Positions 1 to 6,969 of a stretch of 23,259 nt of DNA are shown piece after piece. The translations under genes were made by a program, and so were the position numbers. The stretch comes from CAZUZS01 sp964624795 (GTDB lineage Bacteria; Calditrichota; Calditrichia; RBG-13-44-9). Each line of letters begins with the position of its first letter. The first letter of the stretch is position 1. The stretch spans positions 1 through 23,259 of the forward strand of contig CAZUZS010000070.1 in assembly GCA_964624795.1 (NCBI GenBank), given 5' to 3'. Below the pieces are notes generated by a model. The model was not told the DNA's origin. It ran no database searches and saw only the letters and a list, made by a program, of their open reading frames with translations.

Positions 1-90
1 GGGATTGCGGTCGGCAGCCGGGATGTTTACAGCATCGAAGAAAGCAATGTGAAAAGATCCCGCAGAAACAGGAATGGTGCGCTAAAATAA
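1..90 (+). CDS. C-terminal end of an unidentified protein (partial)
   Basis: Frame 1 is open from the first base to a TAA at 88-90 and gives 29 residues, starting GIAVGSRDVYSIEE and ending in a basic stretch (KRSRRNRNGALK). The next plus frame meets an early TGA. A strong hairpin terminator begins 11 nt after the TAA, which is what one expects behind a real 3' end. The product cannot be recognised from so little sequence. It would run convergent to the cytochrome operon and share its terminator. The call rests only on the open frame and the terminator position. Confidence 0.4.
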   Translation, partial: GIAVGSRDVYSIEESNVKRSRRNRNGALK

Positions 91-101
91 GCTGCAGGTA
101 A

Positions 102-129
102 AAAAAGCCCGGGCTTTGCCGGGCTTTTT
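102..129. terminator. bidirectional Rho-independent terminator
   Basis: An 11-bp perfect stem (AAAAAGCCCGG at 102-112 pairing with CCGGGCTTTTT at 119-129) closes a 6-nt loop. The A-run on one side and T-run on the other give a U-tract in both directions. It lies between the plus-strand 3' end at 90 and the minus-strand stop at 154, so it can end both transcripts. Confidence 0.85.
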
Positions 130-153
130 CCAAGGTAAGGGTCGTTTCAGGTG

Positions 154-1137
154 TCAGTTAAGATCGATAAGACCGTTGATGTGTTTTGTTTTGTCGATAA
201 TCTTACCATCGGCATTCACAACCGAACCGTGACAGGTTGCACAATTTCCAGAGCTGACAGCAATGTGTCCCTGGGGCGGCAAGCCGTGGCACATTATGCA
301 ATTGTCGCCGCCGGTGGAGGAAGTCTGAACCCAGCTCATTCCGGTGGGATTGCCGGTTATTTCGGAAGCGGCGTAAGCGTAAGGATTGGCGGATGCCGCT
401 TTCTCGAAAACAAAGTGCCCGTGGCAATACACATTACCGCAGGCTGAAACATCTCTATCCCATTGCGTATTCAGCAAACCGTTCTGTGTGGCCAGATTTC
501 CAAATATGACATTTGCTCCGGTTTGATTATCAATATGGTTGGGATCGTTAAATCCGTTTACGGAAACATGGCAAACCGAACAGGTGAAGCCATTGGACAC
601 ATCGGTTTCCGTAACATGATCCTGGTGAGCCCCAACGCCCCTGAATGACCTCGAGACATTACCGCTCAGGTCTTTGGGAGGTGCAATATTGGTCTGGCTG
701 CCGTGGCAAGTGTTGCAGGCTTCCGGCCCTCCCGGCCCGGTGTGGCAGACGTTGCAACTGGAACCGGTGCTGCCGCCGGAGAAATCGGTCCCGTGACAGG
801 ATTGGCACTGTTCAAGATTCCAATTCAATTCCTGTTTTATATAATTACCATGAAAGGAGGGCGAAGAAAGGTCCGCAAATCCAGTGGGGTGGGGGAAGAG
901 GTCGTGGCAATCCGCGCAGGCAACCCCGCTTTCGCCGCCTGAAAAGTTCGTTCCATGGCAGGTCTCGCAGCTTTGGGTGCCAACTTCCAGAACCGCTTTT
1001 CCATGGAATTGATCGGACTTGGTGTCGTTCCAACTCGCCGGGTGGGTGGTCACTTTGAGTGTTTCCCGTTTCTCACTGCACGAGAATGCGATAAGTGAAA
1101 TTACAATGATAATCAAAAAACGGACACTGTTTTTCAT
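154..1137 (-). CDS. lipoprotein multiheme cytochrome c, about 9 hemes (CX4CH/CxxCH type)
   Basis: This is a 327-residue predicted outer-surface electron carrier. The ATG at 1137 is chosen over longer in-frame options because AAGGAAAG lies just upstream and it begins with a lipoprotein signal (MKNSVRFLIII..., then IAFSC with Cys20 as the likely lipidated residue). The mature part has eight CxxCH sites (CETCH, CADCH, CQSCH, CNVCH, CNTCH, CSVCH, CIMCH, CATCH) and one CX4CH (CGNVYCH) shortly before CIMCH. A CX4CH followed by CxxCH is the signature of the Geobacter-type GSu_C4xC__C2xCH domain family. Two 'CHGT(N/D)FSGG' segments point to an internal duplication. It is the last gene of the cytochrome cluster, 14 nt after the 12-heme gene, so the two are probably co-transcribed. 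By analogy with Geobacter conduits I infer an outer-membrane, outward-facing position; this is not proven by sequence. Confidence 0.88.
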   Translation of the reverse strand: MKNSVRFLIIIVISLIAFSCSEKRETLKVTTHPASWNDTKSDQFHGKAVLEVGTQSCETCHGTNFSGGESGVACADCHDLFPHPTGFADLSSPSFHGNYIKQELNWNLEQCQSCHGTDFSGGSTGSSCNVCHTGPGGPEACNTCHGSQTNIAPPKDLSGNVSRSFRGVGAHQDHVTETDVSNGFTCSVCHVSVNGFNDPNHIDNQTGANVIFGNLATQNGLLNTQWDRDVSACGNVYCHGHFVFEKAASANPYAYAASEITGNPTGMSWVQTSSTGGDNCIMCHGLPPQGHIAVSSGNCATCHGSVVNADGKIIDKTKHINGLIDLN

Positions 1138-1151
1138 TCTTGCTTTCCTTT

Positions 1152-2069
1152 TTATTTGGAATGGCAGTTTGCGCAAACCTGTTGATAATTCTGCTCGTGG
1201 CAGGCCATGCAATTGTCCAGATCGGTTCTGGCTTCCACACTGTGCCTTCCTCCATCTCCCGGAATCCGGTTTGCCCATCCGGCAGTGTGATTTTGCGGCA
1301 TGATACGATAGTTGCTGTGACAATCGTTGCAGAAAGAGCGGTCCTCGTGGCATACGACGCAGTTGAACTCCTTGCCCCGCGCATCCAGTGAGTGCGTGAA
1401 TTCATAATTCAGGGGGTGTGTCTGTCGGTCGAGGTTGTCTCCTTCGTGGCAGCTCTCGCAATAGCTTACCTGGTGGCATAAATTGCAGTTCAGATCTGTT
1501 TGGGCCTCCCGCTGCGGCAACCGTGCCAAATCGCCATGTGTATGAAGGAAATCAAGACCGTGGTTAAGCGGCTTCAGGCTTTCGGATGGCGTGTGGCAGG
1601 AATTGCACGTATTGCTTACGTCCTTTTTCTCGTGGCAATTCATACAATCCGCCATTGGAGGAAGTACATAAGGTTCTACCTGCTCCTTTTCACTTACCGC
1701 CCGGTGGCAGGATACGCATTCCAGGCCGGATTGAAGATGCGCCTGGTGCGAAAAGATAACACTGTAATTTTCCACTCGCGTCGCGGTCCCTGGGTTATTG
1801 ACATCTGTATGGCATAATGCACAGCCATCCTCGGATTCGACATCGTGACATGCACTGCAGGTCTCCATCGAGGGCATCAAATTATCGTTTCCCCGGGTGC
1901 TGGTGGCCGCGGTCGCATGGCAGGTTTCGCAATCGATCTCATTTGCTTTGACATGCGTCTTGTGTGAGAATTTTAGCCCGGATTGGTCCGGCCCGGCTAC
2001 TGCAACGCTGAAGTAGCCAAGCATGTATATTGTGAGGGTCAGAAAAATCAGCTTTAAGTATCTTTTCAT
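1152..2069 (-). CDS. periplasmic dodecaheme cytochrome c (cytochrome c7/c3-like repeats)
   Basis: A 305-residue exported cytochrome. The start is the ATG at 2069, with GGAAGGG a few bases upstream and a Sec signal peptide (MKRYLKLIFLTLTI... to about AVA). A longer frame back to 2129 adds only a non-signal-like extension. There are twelve CxxCH sites: CETCH, CSACH, CALCH, CVSCH, CMNCH, CNSCH, CNLCH, CESCH, CVVCH, CNDCH, CMACH, CANCH. Before several of them is the pattern F-(S/T)-H-x-x-H/L (KFSHKTH, IFSHQAH, EFTHSLD), which supplies distal heme ligands in class III / c7-type cytochromes. No lipobox is visible, so a soluble periplasmic shuttle is the best reading. The porin gene lies 78 nt upstream and the 9-heme lipoprotein gene 14 nt downstream. 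In a porin-cytochrome conduit this would be the periplasmic partner. That role is inferred from context. Confidence 0.88.
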   Translation of the reverse strand: MKRYLKLIFLTLTIYMLGYFSVAVAGPDQSGLKFSHKTHVKANEIDCETCHATAATSTRGNDNLMPSMETCSACHDVESEDGCALCHTDVNNPGTATRVENYSVIFSHQAHLQSGLECVSCHRAVSEKEQVEPYVLPPMADCMNCHEKKDVSNTCNSCHTPSESLKPLNHGLDFLHTHGDLARLPQREAQTDLNCNLCHQVSYCESCHEGDNLDRQTHPLNYEFTHSLDARGKEFNCVVCHEDRSFCNDCHSNYRIMPQNHTAGWANRIPGDGGRHSVEARTDLDNCMACHEQNYQQVCANCHSK

Positions 2070-2147
2070 ATTTCCCTTCCTTAAAGAATTCAATATTTTA
2101 TGAATCTCCGTAGCAGGACGGATTTTCAAATAGACAAACCAGCATTA

Positions 2148-3332
2148 TCAAAGTCGAAAGAGATAAGTGAGCTGAAACAGCCCTCTCCAATCATTTTCGT
2201 AATAAGTGTTGCTCATTTGCTGAACATCTCCCTGAAGGATTAACATCTGCTTCAGACGATAGGTCAATCCCGCGCTGAAAGCCAGCGCATCTTCGCTGAT
2301 ATTTACCTCGGTTCGCTCATAATTATAATAGCTGTTGTAAATCTTGGCGGTCAAATTTGGGAAAAACTCGTATCTCAATTCTCCGAAATAGCCAATGTTC
2401 TTGCCGCCGTATCCATCCTGGTAAATCAGCCCGATTGTGCCATATTTACTTGTAACAGACGGGATAATCCGGTTGTTTGCATCATCTTCAAATTTGGTGT
2501 AGAGATACTGCAAACCGAAATCCAGCATACCCAGACGGTATGTGAAGGCAGTTCTCACCTGGTTGTAGGCTTTTATATCGAACATATTGAAAAATGAGTC
2601 TTCATAGATCCGCGGTTTCTGGCTGTTATATTCCGCTGAAAGTGACCACTTGTTGACCAGATAGCCCAGCCGGAATCGCATGGTCTGGTAATCTGATTTC
2701 AGAATATTGTAATCGAACCGGGCATAATAATTTATCCTGTCACGGATGAAACCATCCAGCGTCCCGCCGGCCTGCTGCCAATACAGGTCCGATTGGCGCT
2801 GTTTCTGTACGTAGCTCAACTCAATTTTGCTTTTCAACGGCAGAAAGTAACTCAGCGCACCGCCAATAACATTCCCGTCATCCCATTCCCGGATTTTAAA
2901 TGACCGGGAATCGGTTGCTACCGTTCCTGCCAGTACGTTGTATTGAAGTCTGTTGATTAGCCTGCCGGAAAATACCGCCGCATCAAATGTCCCATTCATT
3001 ACACCTTTGTAGATGAACTGGCGCCCAATTCTGAAACGATAATTTTTCCCGGCATCCCAGTTTACAAAGAAATCATAAACTCTTTCCTGCCATTCAGCCG
3101 GATCCCCGCGATAAGCTTCCCGGAGATAGGTGTTGAAATATAAGCCGGGGTGGCTTTCCGGCGATATTCTCAACTGCAGTCCCTGGTAATAATCCAATTG
3201 TCTTTCGGATTGCATGTTTTCCCAACCATAGACACTGCTTTGTAGAAATCCGCGTACGGACACACCTGCATAACTGATCTGTGCCACAAAAAACAGCACA
3301 ACTATGAATCCTGCTCGTATCGATCGGTTCAT
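2148..3332 (-). CDS. outer-membrane beta-barrel, porin-like partner of the cytochromes
   Basis: A 394-residue protein with a clear signal peptide (cleavage near SYA-GVS, residue 22). The ATG at 3332 has a strong AGGAG 6 nt upstream. The mature part is made of alternating polar/aromatic strands with many Tyr/Phe (for example YYARFDY, FGLQYLYTKF) separated by short polar turns, and ends LFQLTYLFRL. That is typical of an outer-membrane barrel of roughly 16-22 strands. There is no plug, no TonB box and no cysteine-rich segment. No named family is recognised. Its place between a rhodanese lipoprotein and two multiheme cytochromes matches the porin of Geobacter ext/omb-type conduits, where the barrel sheathes a cytochrome and lets electrons cross the outer membrane. 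That function is inferred from context. A simple substrate porin is the alternative. Confidence 0.8.
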   Translation of the reverse strand: MNRSIRAGFIVVLFFVAQISYAGVSVRGFLQSSVYGWENMQSERQLDYYQGLQLRISPESHPGLYFNTYLREAYRGDPAEWQERVYDFFVNWDAGKNYRFRIGRQFIYKGVMNGTFDAAVFSGRLINRLQYNVLAGTVATDSRSFKIREWDDGNVIGGALSYFLPLKSKIELSYVQKQRQSDLYWQQAGGTLDGFIRDRINYYARFDYNILKSDYQTMRFRLGYLVNKWSLSAEYNSQKPRIYEDSFFNMFDIKAYNQVRTAFTYRLGMLDFGLQYLYTKFEDDANNRIIPSVTSKYGTIGLIYQDGYGGKNIGYFGELRYEFFPNLTAKIYNSYYNYERTEVNISEDALAFSAGLTYRLKQMLILQGDVQQMSNTYYENDWRGLFQLTYLFRL

Positions 3333-3355
3333 GAGGCTCCTATTCCTTATTTAAG

Positions 3356-3389
3356 AAAAGAGGCCGGCAATTATTTGCGGGCCTCTTTT
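3356..3389 (-). terminator. intrinsic terminator or attenuator inside the cytochrome cluster
   Basis: A 10-bp perfect stem (AAAAGAGGCC at 3356-3365, GGCCTCTTTT at 3380-3389) ends in CTTTTCTTAAAT on the minus strand, directly behind the rhodanese stop (3400) and before the porin ATG (3332). It should end most rhodanese transcripts or lower the level of the downstream porin-cytochrome genes. Confidence 0.75.
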
Positions 3390-3399
3390 CGAATTTTAA

Positions 3400-4389
3400 T
3401 TATTTGCCGGTTCCGGTAACATAATCGTAGTCCATAACCATTGTGGTAGAATCCCACTTGCTGGCGGTGAGCTGATCGTGCACCATGCCGTTCACACCAA
3501 ATCTTAAGCTGTATGCATCGTATCCGAGAACATCCAAGAATGCTGTTACCTGGCTGCTGTTCTGGCCTGTCCAGCAATAAACAACAATCTTTTTATCGGT
3601 GGGCAATGTAGCCAGGTCAGCGCTTGACTGAAGGCTGCTTTTTGGGGTGTACTGCATGGCGCCCGTTATGTGCCCGGGGGGACACCCTTCGGTGCCATTG
3701 TACTGCGCTTCGGTAAAATAGTTAACAATATAATAGTCGCTGAGATTCGATAAAACATCTGCCGCAGGTATGCTTTTGAAACCTGCATCAAGAAGTTCCT
3801 GAACGCGAACATCCAGAATTTCTTTTCCGGTTTTTTTGCCAGTGCTCAGCGTTGGGTAATCACCCTTTTCGCCTTTAGCGGTTGCAGTGGTAGTAAATTG
3901 AGCGGAAAATCCGGAGTTTATGCCGCCACTCCAGCTATCAAAATCGGAATTCCAGGAACTCATCCCAAATTTGAGTGAATAGGCATTGTAACCTTCCAGA
4001 TTCAGTGCAAGAACGGCAAAACCGGCAGATTGTCCTGTATAGCAGTAAACCAATATTTTGTCCGTTGTGTTTAAATTGGCCTTTGCATACGTTACAACAT
4101 CGGCGAGAGCTACATTCACAGCGCCGTCAATGTGGCCGGTTGCATAAGCTGTTGCCTGCCGGATGTCAATAATTTTGTAAGTAGTCAAACCTTCCTGCAT
4201 CACCTGGCTGGCGCTTACAATTTTGGGAGCGGTGGTATTAATATAATTACCACCATCGCCTTCCAGATAATTAATCAGTAGCTGAGATTCGACAACCGGT
4301 TTTTCTTCCGGCTTGGTTGAATCTTTGCTGCACGCTAAAAAATTAACAATTAGCAATACAGCGATCCACAGTGCTAAATACCTACGCAT
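3400..4389 (-). CDS. tandem rhodanese-domain lipoprotein
   Basis: A 329-residue lipoprotein. The ATG at 4389 has AAGGAG 6 nt upstream, and the signal ends FLAC with Cys20 as the lipidated residue. Two rhodanese domains follow. The first (about 55-150) has IIDIRQATAYATGHIDGAVN and the active loop VYCYTGQSA with Cys116. The second (about 205-310) has GHITGAMQYTP and VYCWTGQNS with Cys272. Both catalytic-position cysteines are present, so both domains may be active. An extra cysteine, Cys236, sits in an insertion (NGTEGCPPGHI) of domain 2. The DIRQATAYATGHI helix start is degraded in domain 2 (IVNYFTEAQY). Rhodaneses carry persulfide sulfur, and in Geobacter a rhodanese-like lipoprotein (ExtH) is encoded beside a porin (ExtI) and cytochromes. 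This gene sits in the matching position, 67 nt before the porin. Membrane leaflet, substrate and role in electron transfer are unknown. Confidence 0.88.
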   Translation of the reverse strand: MRRYLALWIAVLLIVNFLACSKDSTKPEEKPVVESQLLINYLEGDGGNYINTTAPKIVSASQVMQEGLTTYKIIDIRQATAYATGHIDGAVNVALADVVTYAKANLNTTDKILVYCYTGQSAGFAVLALNLEGYNAYSLKFGMSSWNSDFDSWSGGINSGFSAQFTTTATAKGEKGDYPTLSTGKKTGKEILDVRVQELLDAGFKSIPAADVLSNLSDYYIVNYFTEAQYNGTEGCPPGHITGAMQYTPKSSLQSSADLATLPTDKKIVVYCWTGQNSSQVTAFLDVLGYDAYSLRFGVNGMVHDQLTASKWDSTTMVMDYDYVTGTGK

Positions 4390-4465
4390 AAGATACTCCT
4401 TTTGTTAATTGAACCAGTTTCTTAGGCTAATAACAGCCTTCTGTCTATATTATTTAATGGATCTT

Positions 4466-5821
4466 CTATGGGCCTACCGGCCACTCTTCGTCCTTAACAA
4501 CTACGCCGGAATTGGCCTGAACCTCTTCGGTGCTAATGTCCGAAGGTCTCAGGAATATTGCTTCATTGTGATGGCAACTTCCCGCACACGGTATGGCCTG
4601 GGTGGAATCCGGTGTTGTTTGTGCCGTATTCCTGATCATATTATGAGGCATGGTGTACTTCCATGTGGGCATAATATCATAATGGGCGAGATCGGTAAAT
4701 CCCCAAGGTGCGTAAGTATCTTTCGCAACTGGGATGTGGCGCAGGGTAACCCATTTATACGGACGGTCTTCCGGCACTGGGTTTTTTCCAATCTTAATCA
4801 GAAAGTATGGATCCCCGGTAATTCCGGCACCACCAACATGACAACTATTGCAATTTCGATAGGACTGCGAATGACACGTTGAACAACTCAATTCGCCCCA
4901 ATGCTGGTTGTGGTAAGCATTGTCGGTGCCTTTTTGGTGGCAGTTCTCGCAGCGGGGCATTTCCGCAACTTTTAGCTTGGATAGCACTTCGTTTCCATCT
5001 CCATGCATTTCCGAACCTGAGTGACAATCTTCACAGCGCATTAGATTGGGAATCCAATGCACGTCACCTTTAATCCCTTCATTTTCACCAAGATATTCAG
5101 CGCCGATCCGGCTGCCGTGACATGCAGTACAATTCCTGGTCATATCAGGTGTCTTATTAAATCGGTGCGATTTGATGAAACCGCCCAATGCACTGTTTGG
5201 CACGCTTACATGACACTGTCCGCAGGTGGCGTGGCAGGAGCCGCACTCCTGGTTGAATTCGACAGTGAACTCATGAGGAATAGGGCCATTATCGGTGCCC
5301 TGGTATCTCATACTGAAGAATGTAAAGTAGCCATCCTGGTTTTTATGAATACTGTTGGCATGCTTGCTGACCACGTCCGCATGGCACCCACCACAATATT
5401 TTTCCGAATTTTCTGAAGGATCTTTTGTCACGCCTTCGTGAGCCTCTTCCATGGAGGACGCTTCGTCCTTCCCGCCATGGCATGAAGCACATCCCAGTTT
5501 CCCATGAACCGAATTCAGGAATTCCTTGCCGTCAGTACCTGTTATTAATATTTTTTGCCACTTCTCCACCGGAGAAACAGAGCCACCTCAGCCACCGCCG
5601 GTTGTTGCAGGCGGCGGTTCCGGGGTTGCCAGCGCTTTTAATGTTTCGGCGTCCGTATGACAGCCCTCGCATGTTAATTTGCCTGAAAAAGATGTCAGGT
5701 CTTCCGGGCTTTCACTCTTTTTCTCGCATCCAAAGAAATAGAAAAGGATCACAAATAAAGAGAATAAAAGCACAAAAGAAGTTGGAAGGGAAGGAAAGTT
5801 CTGGTAAAGATCTTTGCTCAT
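4466..5821 (-). CDS. lipoprotein multiheme cytochrome c with an in-frame UGA (candidate selenoprotein)
   Basis: One frame runs from the ATG at 5821 (GGAG 10 nt upstream) to a TAG at 4466, broken only by TGA at 5588-5590. Upstream part (77 residues): hydrophobic signal ending YFFGC (Cys32, likely lipidated), then CEGCH and a Pro/Thr/Gly linker ending TTGGG. Downstream part: GGSVSPVEKW..., nine more CxxCH (CASCH, CGGCH, CGSCH, CGQCH, CTACH, CEDCH, CENCH, CSTCH, CNSCH) and one CX3CH (CAGSCHH). A plain gene caller would split it into 5588-5821 and a GTG-started 4466-5569, but that second piece has no export signal and no convincing ribosome site, and a c-type cytochrome must be exported. Readings: selenocysteine at codon 78 (a SECIS-like hairpin follows); GGA-to-TGA mutation or sequence error in a poly-Gly linker; read-through. 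TGA is a normal stop for several genes here, so a recoded TGA=Gly genome is excluded. First gene of the electron-transfer cluster. Confidence 0.8.
5558..5590 (-). promoter_or_regulatory. in-frame UGA followed by a SECIS-like hairpin
   Basis: Reading the minus strand, TGA (5590-5588) is followed by 7 nt, then CTGTTTCTCC, a GGT loop and GGAGAAGTGG. The top six pairs are Watson-Crick (UUCUCC/GGAGAA), followed by three G-U pairs and a C-G pair. The loop guanines lie 18-19 nt after the UGA. In E. coli fdhF the SECIS loop also carries GGU at about this distance, and published bacterial SECIS models ask for a G early in the apical loop at roughly 16-37 nt. The U-rich lower stem could supply the bulged U, but I do not see it unambiguously. 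No selA, selB, selC or selD lies in this window. Confidence 0.45.
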
Positions 5822-5847
5822 TATTTATAATCTCCATTCTTAATTAA

Positions 5848-5938
5848 GTGCAATATAATTTAATGAGAATAATTTCATCTGTCAATATAAGAAAAAAATA
5901 ATTGAATGATTGATGAAATGATGCGTTATTGCACAATA
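5848..5938. promoter_or_regulatory. paired inverted GTGCAATA / TATTGCAC sites around the promoter
   Basis: GTGCAATA (5848-5855) covers the predicted transcription start. Its inverse TATTGCAC (5927-5934, itself inside the near-palindrome TATTGCACAATA) lies 79 bp upstream, centre to centre. Two inverted 8-mers flanking a strong promoter could be operators for one regulator. The regulator is not identifiable, and chance occurrence is possible in such AT-rich DNA. Confidence 0.3.
5857..5885 (-). promoter_or_regulatory. sigma70-type promoter of the cytochrome cluster
   Basis: On the minus strand a perfect TTGACA (5885-5880), 17 nt of spacer and TAAATT (5862-5857) lie 36-64 nt before the first ATG (5821). 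The start of transcription would fall near 5850, giving a leader of about 30 nt that includes the GGAG ribosome site. This is the best promoter match seen in the window. Confidence 0.7.
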
Positions 5939-6312
5939 CTGTGGTAAATTGTAAATATGGCCGATTATTTGCGTTATTATAACAAGTGGTCATCATTTCA
6001 TATTCAGCTACTTTTTTACATGAATAATAATTATGGCATTCACATATATTCGTATCAAGAAATGTGTTCCAAGAATACTGGGGGAATCAGGTTAAAGAGT
6101 ACAAAAAATAGAGAAAATGATTCACAAACAACCACCTTTGGGGAAGATTTATTATGAGTTTCCGCTTGTAATTGTCTCTTTGAATCAGCCTGCATTCCGG
6201 GCGAGATTGGACTATTGTGACCTTTTAGTTGTGTGACCTGTAAATCCATCGATTAATCTGCATGAGTATTAGAAATTATCGAAAAATGGTTTTATCCTAC
6301 TAAAGTGATTTT
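5939..6312. other. AT-rich intergenic stretch without a supported gene
   Basis: Between the cytochrome promoter and the next plus-strand gene there is strongly AT-rich DNA. Short open frames exist on both strands (5957-6157 plus, 6055-6249 minus), but neither has a ribosome site, a signal sequence or a recognisable motif. I see no strong hairpin, tandem repeat or RNA gene. Confidence 0.5.
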
Positions 6313-6341
6313 TTGATATTTCGATTATTATGTTTTATGAC
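6313..6341 (+). promoter_or_regulatory. possible promoter of the gene broken by the assembly gap
   Basis: TTGATA (6313-6318), a 17-nt spacer and TATGAC (6336-6341) sit just before the ATG at 6356, so the transcript would have a leader of only some 8-10 nt. No Shine-Dalgarno sequence precedes that ATG, which fits an almost leaderless mRNA. Confidence 0.3.
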
Positions 6342-6355
6342 GGCATAATATTACC

Positions 6356-6438
6356 ATGAATTTCGGAGACACTTTGACGCAATCCAAAAACACATTCAGA
6401 AAAACACTCGTTATTGACAATTCCACCCTTGTTTCTAT
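6356..6438 (+). CDS. N-terminal fragment of an unidentified protein, cut by the assembly gap
   Basis: An ATG at 6356 opens 27 residues (MNFGDTLTQSKNTFRKTLVI...) with no stop before the N run at 6439. There is no signal peptide and no family match. The coding frame just after the gap differs from this one if the gap is taken as exactly 100 bases. Gap length is surely arbitrary, so this piece and the one ending at 6939 could be one gene. Support is the open frame and the promoter-like sequence only. Confidence 0.35.
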
Positions 6439-6538
6439 NNNNNNNNNNNNNNNNNNNNNNNNNNNNNNNNNNNNNNNNNNNNNNNNNNNNNNNNNNNNNN
6501 NNNNNNNNNNNNNNNNNNNNNNNNNNNNNNNNNNNNNN
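6439..6538. other. assembly gap of 100 N
   Basis: Exactly 100 unknown bases, the usual placeholder for a scaffold join of unknown true length. Any gene may be missing here. Confidence 0.98.
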
Positions 6539-6555
6539 TAAAGGAGAAGATTGAT

Positions 6556-6939
6556 ATGGTTTTCGCAGGAGAGAGACTTACGGAGGATAACAAGGATATT
6601 GAGAAATTGTTCAATTCATACAGCATGGACCAAATCAGCACACTTCTGGAAAACATAGATCCACGCTTCCAAAAATTGCTTAATTATTTTAATGAAGTTA
6701 TTGCTTGTATTTCGGGTAATGATCTACCAAGGCTTGCCGGTTATGTGGAAAAGGTGACAGACCTCATGAGCGTTGGGAACAACCAATATTTAAATAGCCT
6801 TTTATCCGGCATTCAACGGAAAATCCGCGAAGAGAAAATTGGTGAGATCATCATGGGATTAGAAAACCTATTTCTCTTTTTCAAAGATTTGCGACTCAGG
6901 CTTTTCATGGAGGAAAATCCGCCGCAAAAATCTGAATAA
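6556..6939 (+). CDS. helical hypothetical protein, N-terminus possibly lost in the gap
   Basis: From the ATG at 6556 there are 127 residues, largely amphipathic helix with leucine/isoleucine heptad-like spacing (LFNSYSMDQISTLLENI..., YLNSLLSGIQRKIREEK...), acidic at the N-terminus and charged at the C-terminus (ENPPQKSE). The ATG has AAGGAG 10 nt upstream, so it may be the real start. However, the frame is also open back to the gap (KEKID before the Met), so this may be the C-terminal part of a larger protein starting at 6356. No signal peptide, transmembrane segment or catalytic motif is visible and I do not recognise a family. It is convergent with the permease gene; codon use is AT-richer than that of its neighbours. 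Confidence 0.6.
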   Translation: MVFAGERLTEDNKDIEKLFNSYSMDQISTLLENIDPRFQKLLNYFNEVIACISGNDLPRLAGYVEKVTDLMSVGNNQYLNSLLSGIQRKIREEKIGEIIMGLENLFLFFKDLRLRLFMEENPPQKSE

Positions 6940-6969
6940 GTTCTGAACCGATTTTTTATTACCTGACTT

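Noticed and set aside
645..1058. Plus-strand open frames opposite the cytochrome genes, up to 137 codons
   Set aside because: They are antisense shadows of the heme-motif-rich coding strand and have no signals of their own.
4424..4439. AGGCT/AGCCT hairpin between the cytochrome and rhodanese genes
   Set aside because: Only five pairs with no U-run, too weak to call a terminator.
5588..5590. TGA recoded as glycine genome-wide (as in some candidate phyla)
   Set aside because: Several clear genes here end in TGA at the expected C-terminus (stops at 154, 2148, 16830, and the SDR and GNAT genes), so TGA is a normal stop in this genome.
5957..6157. 66-codon plus-strand frame in the AT-rich gap
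   Set aside because: No ribosome site, no promoter at a sensible distance and no sequence pattern of a real protein.
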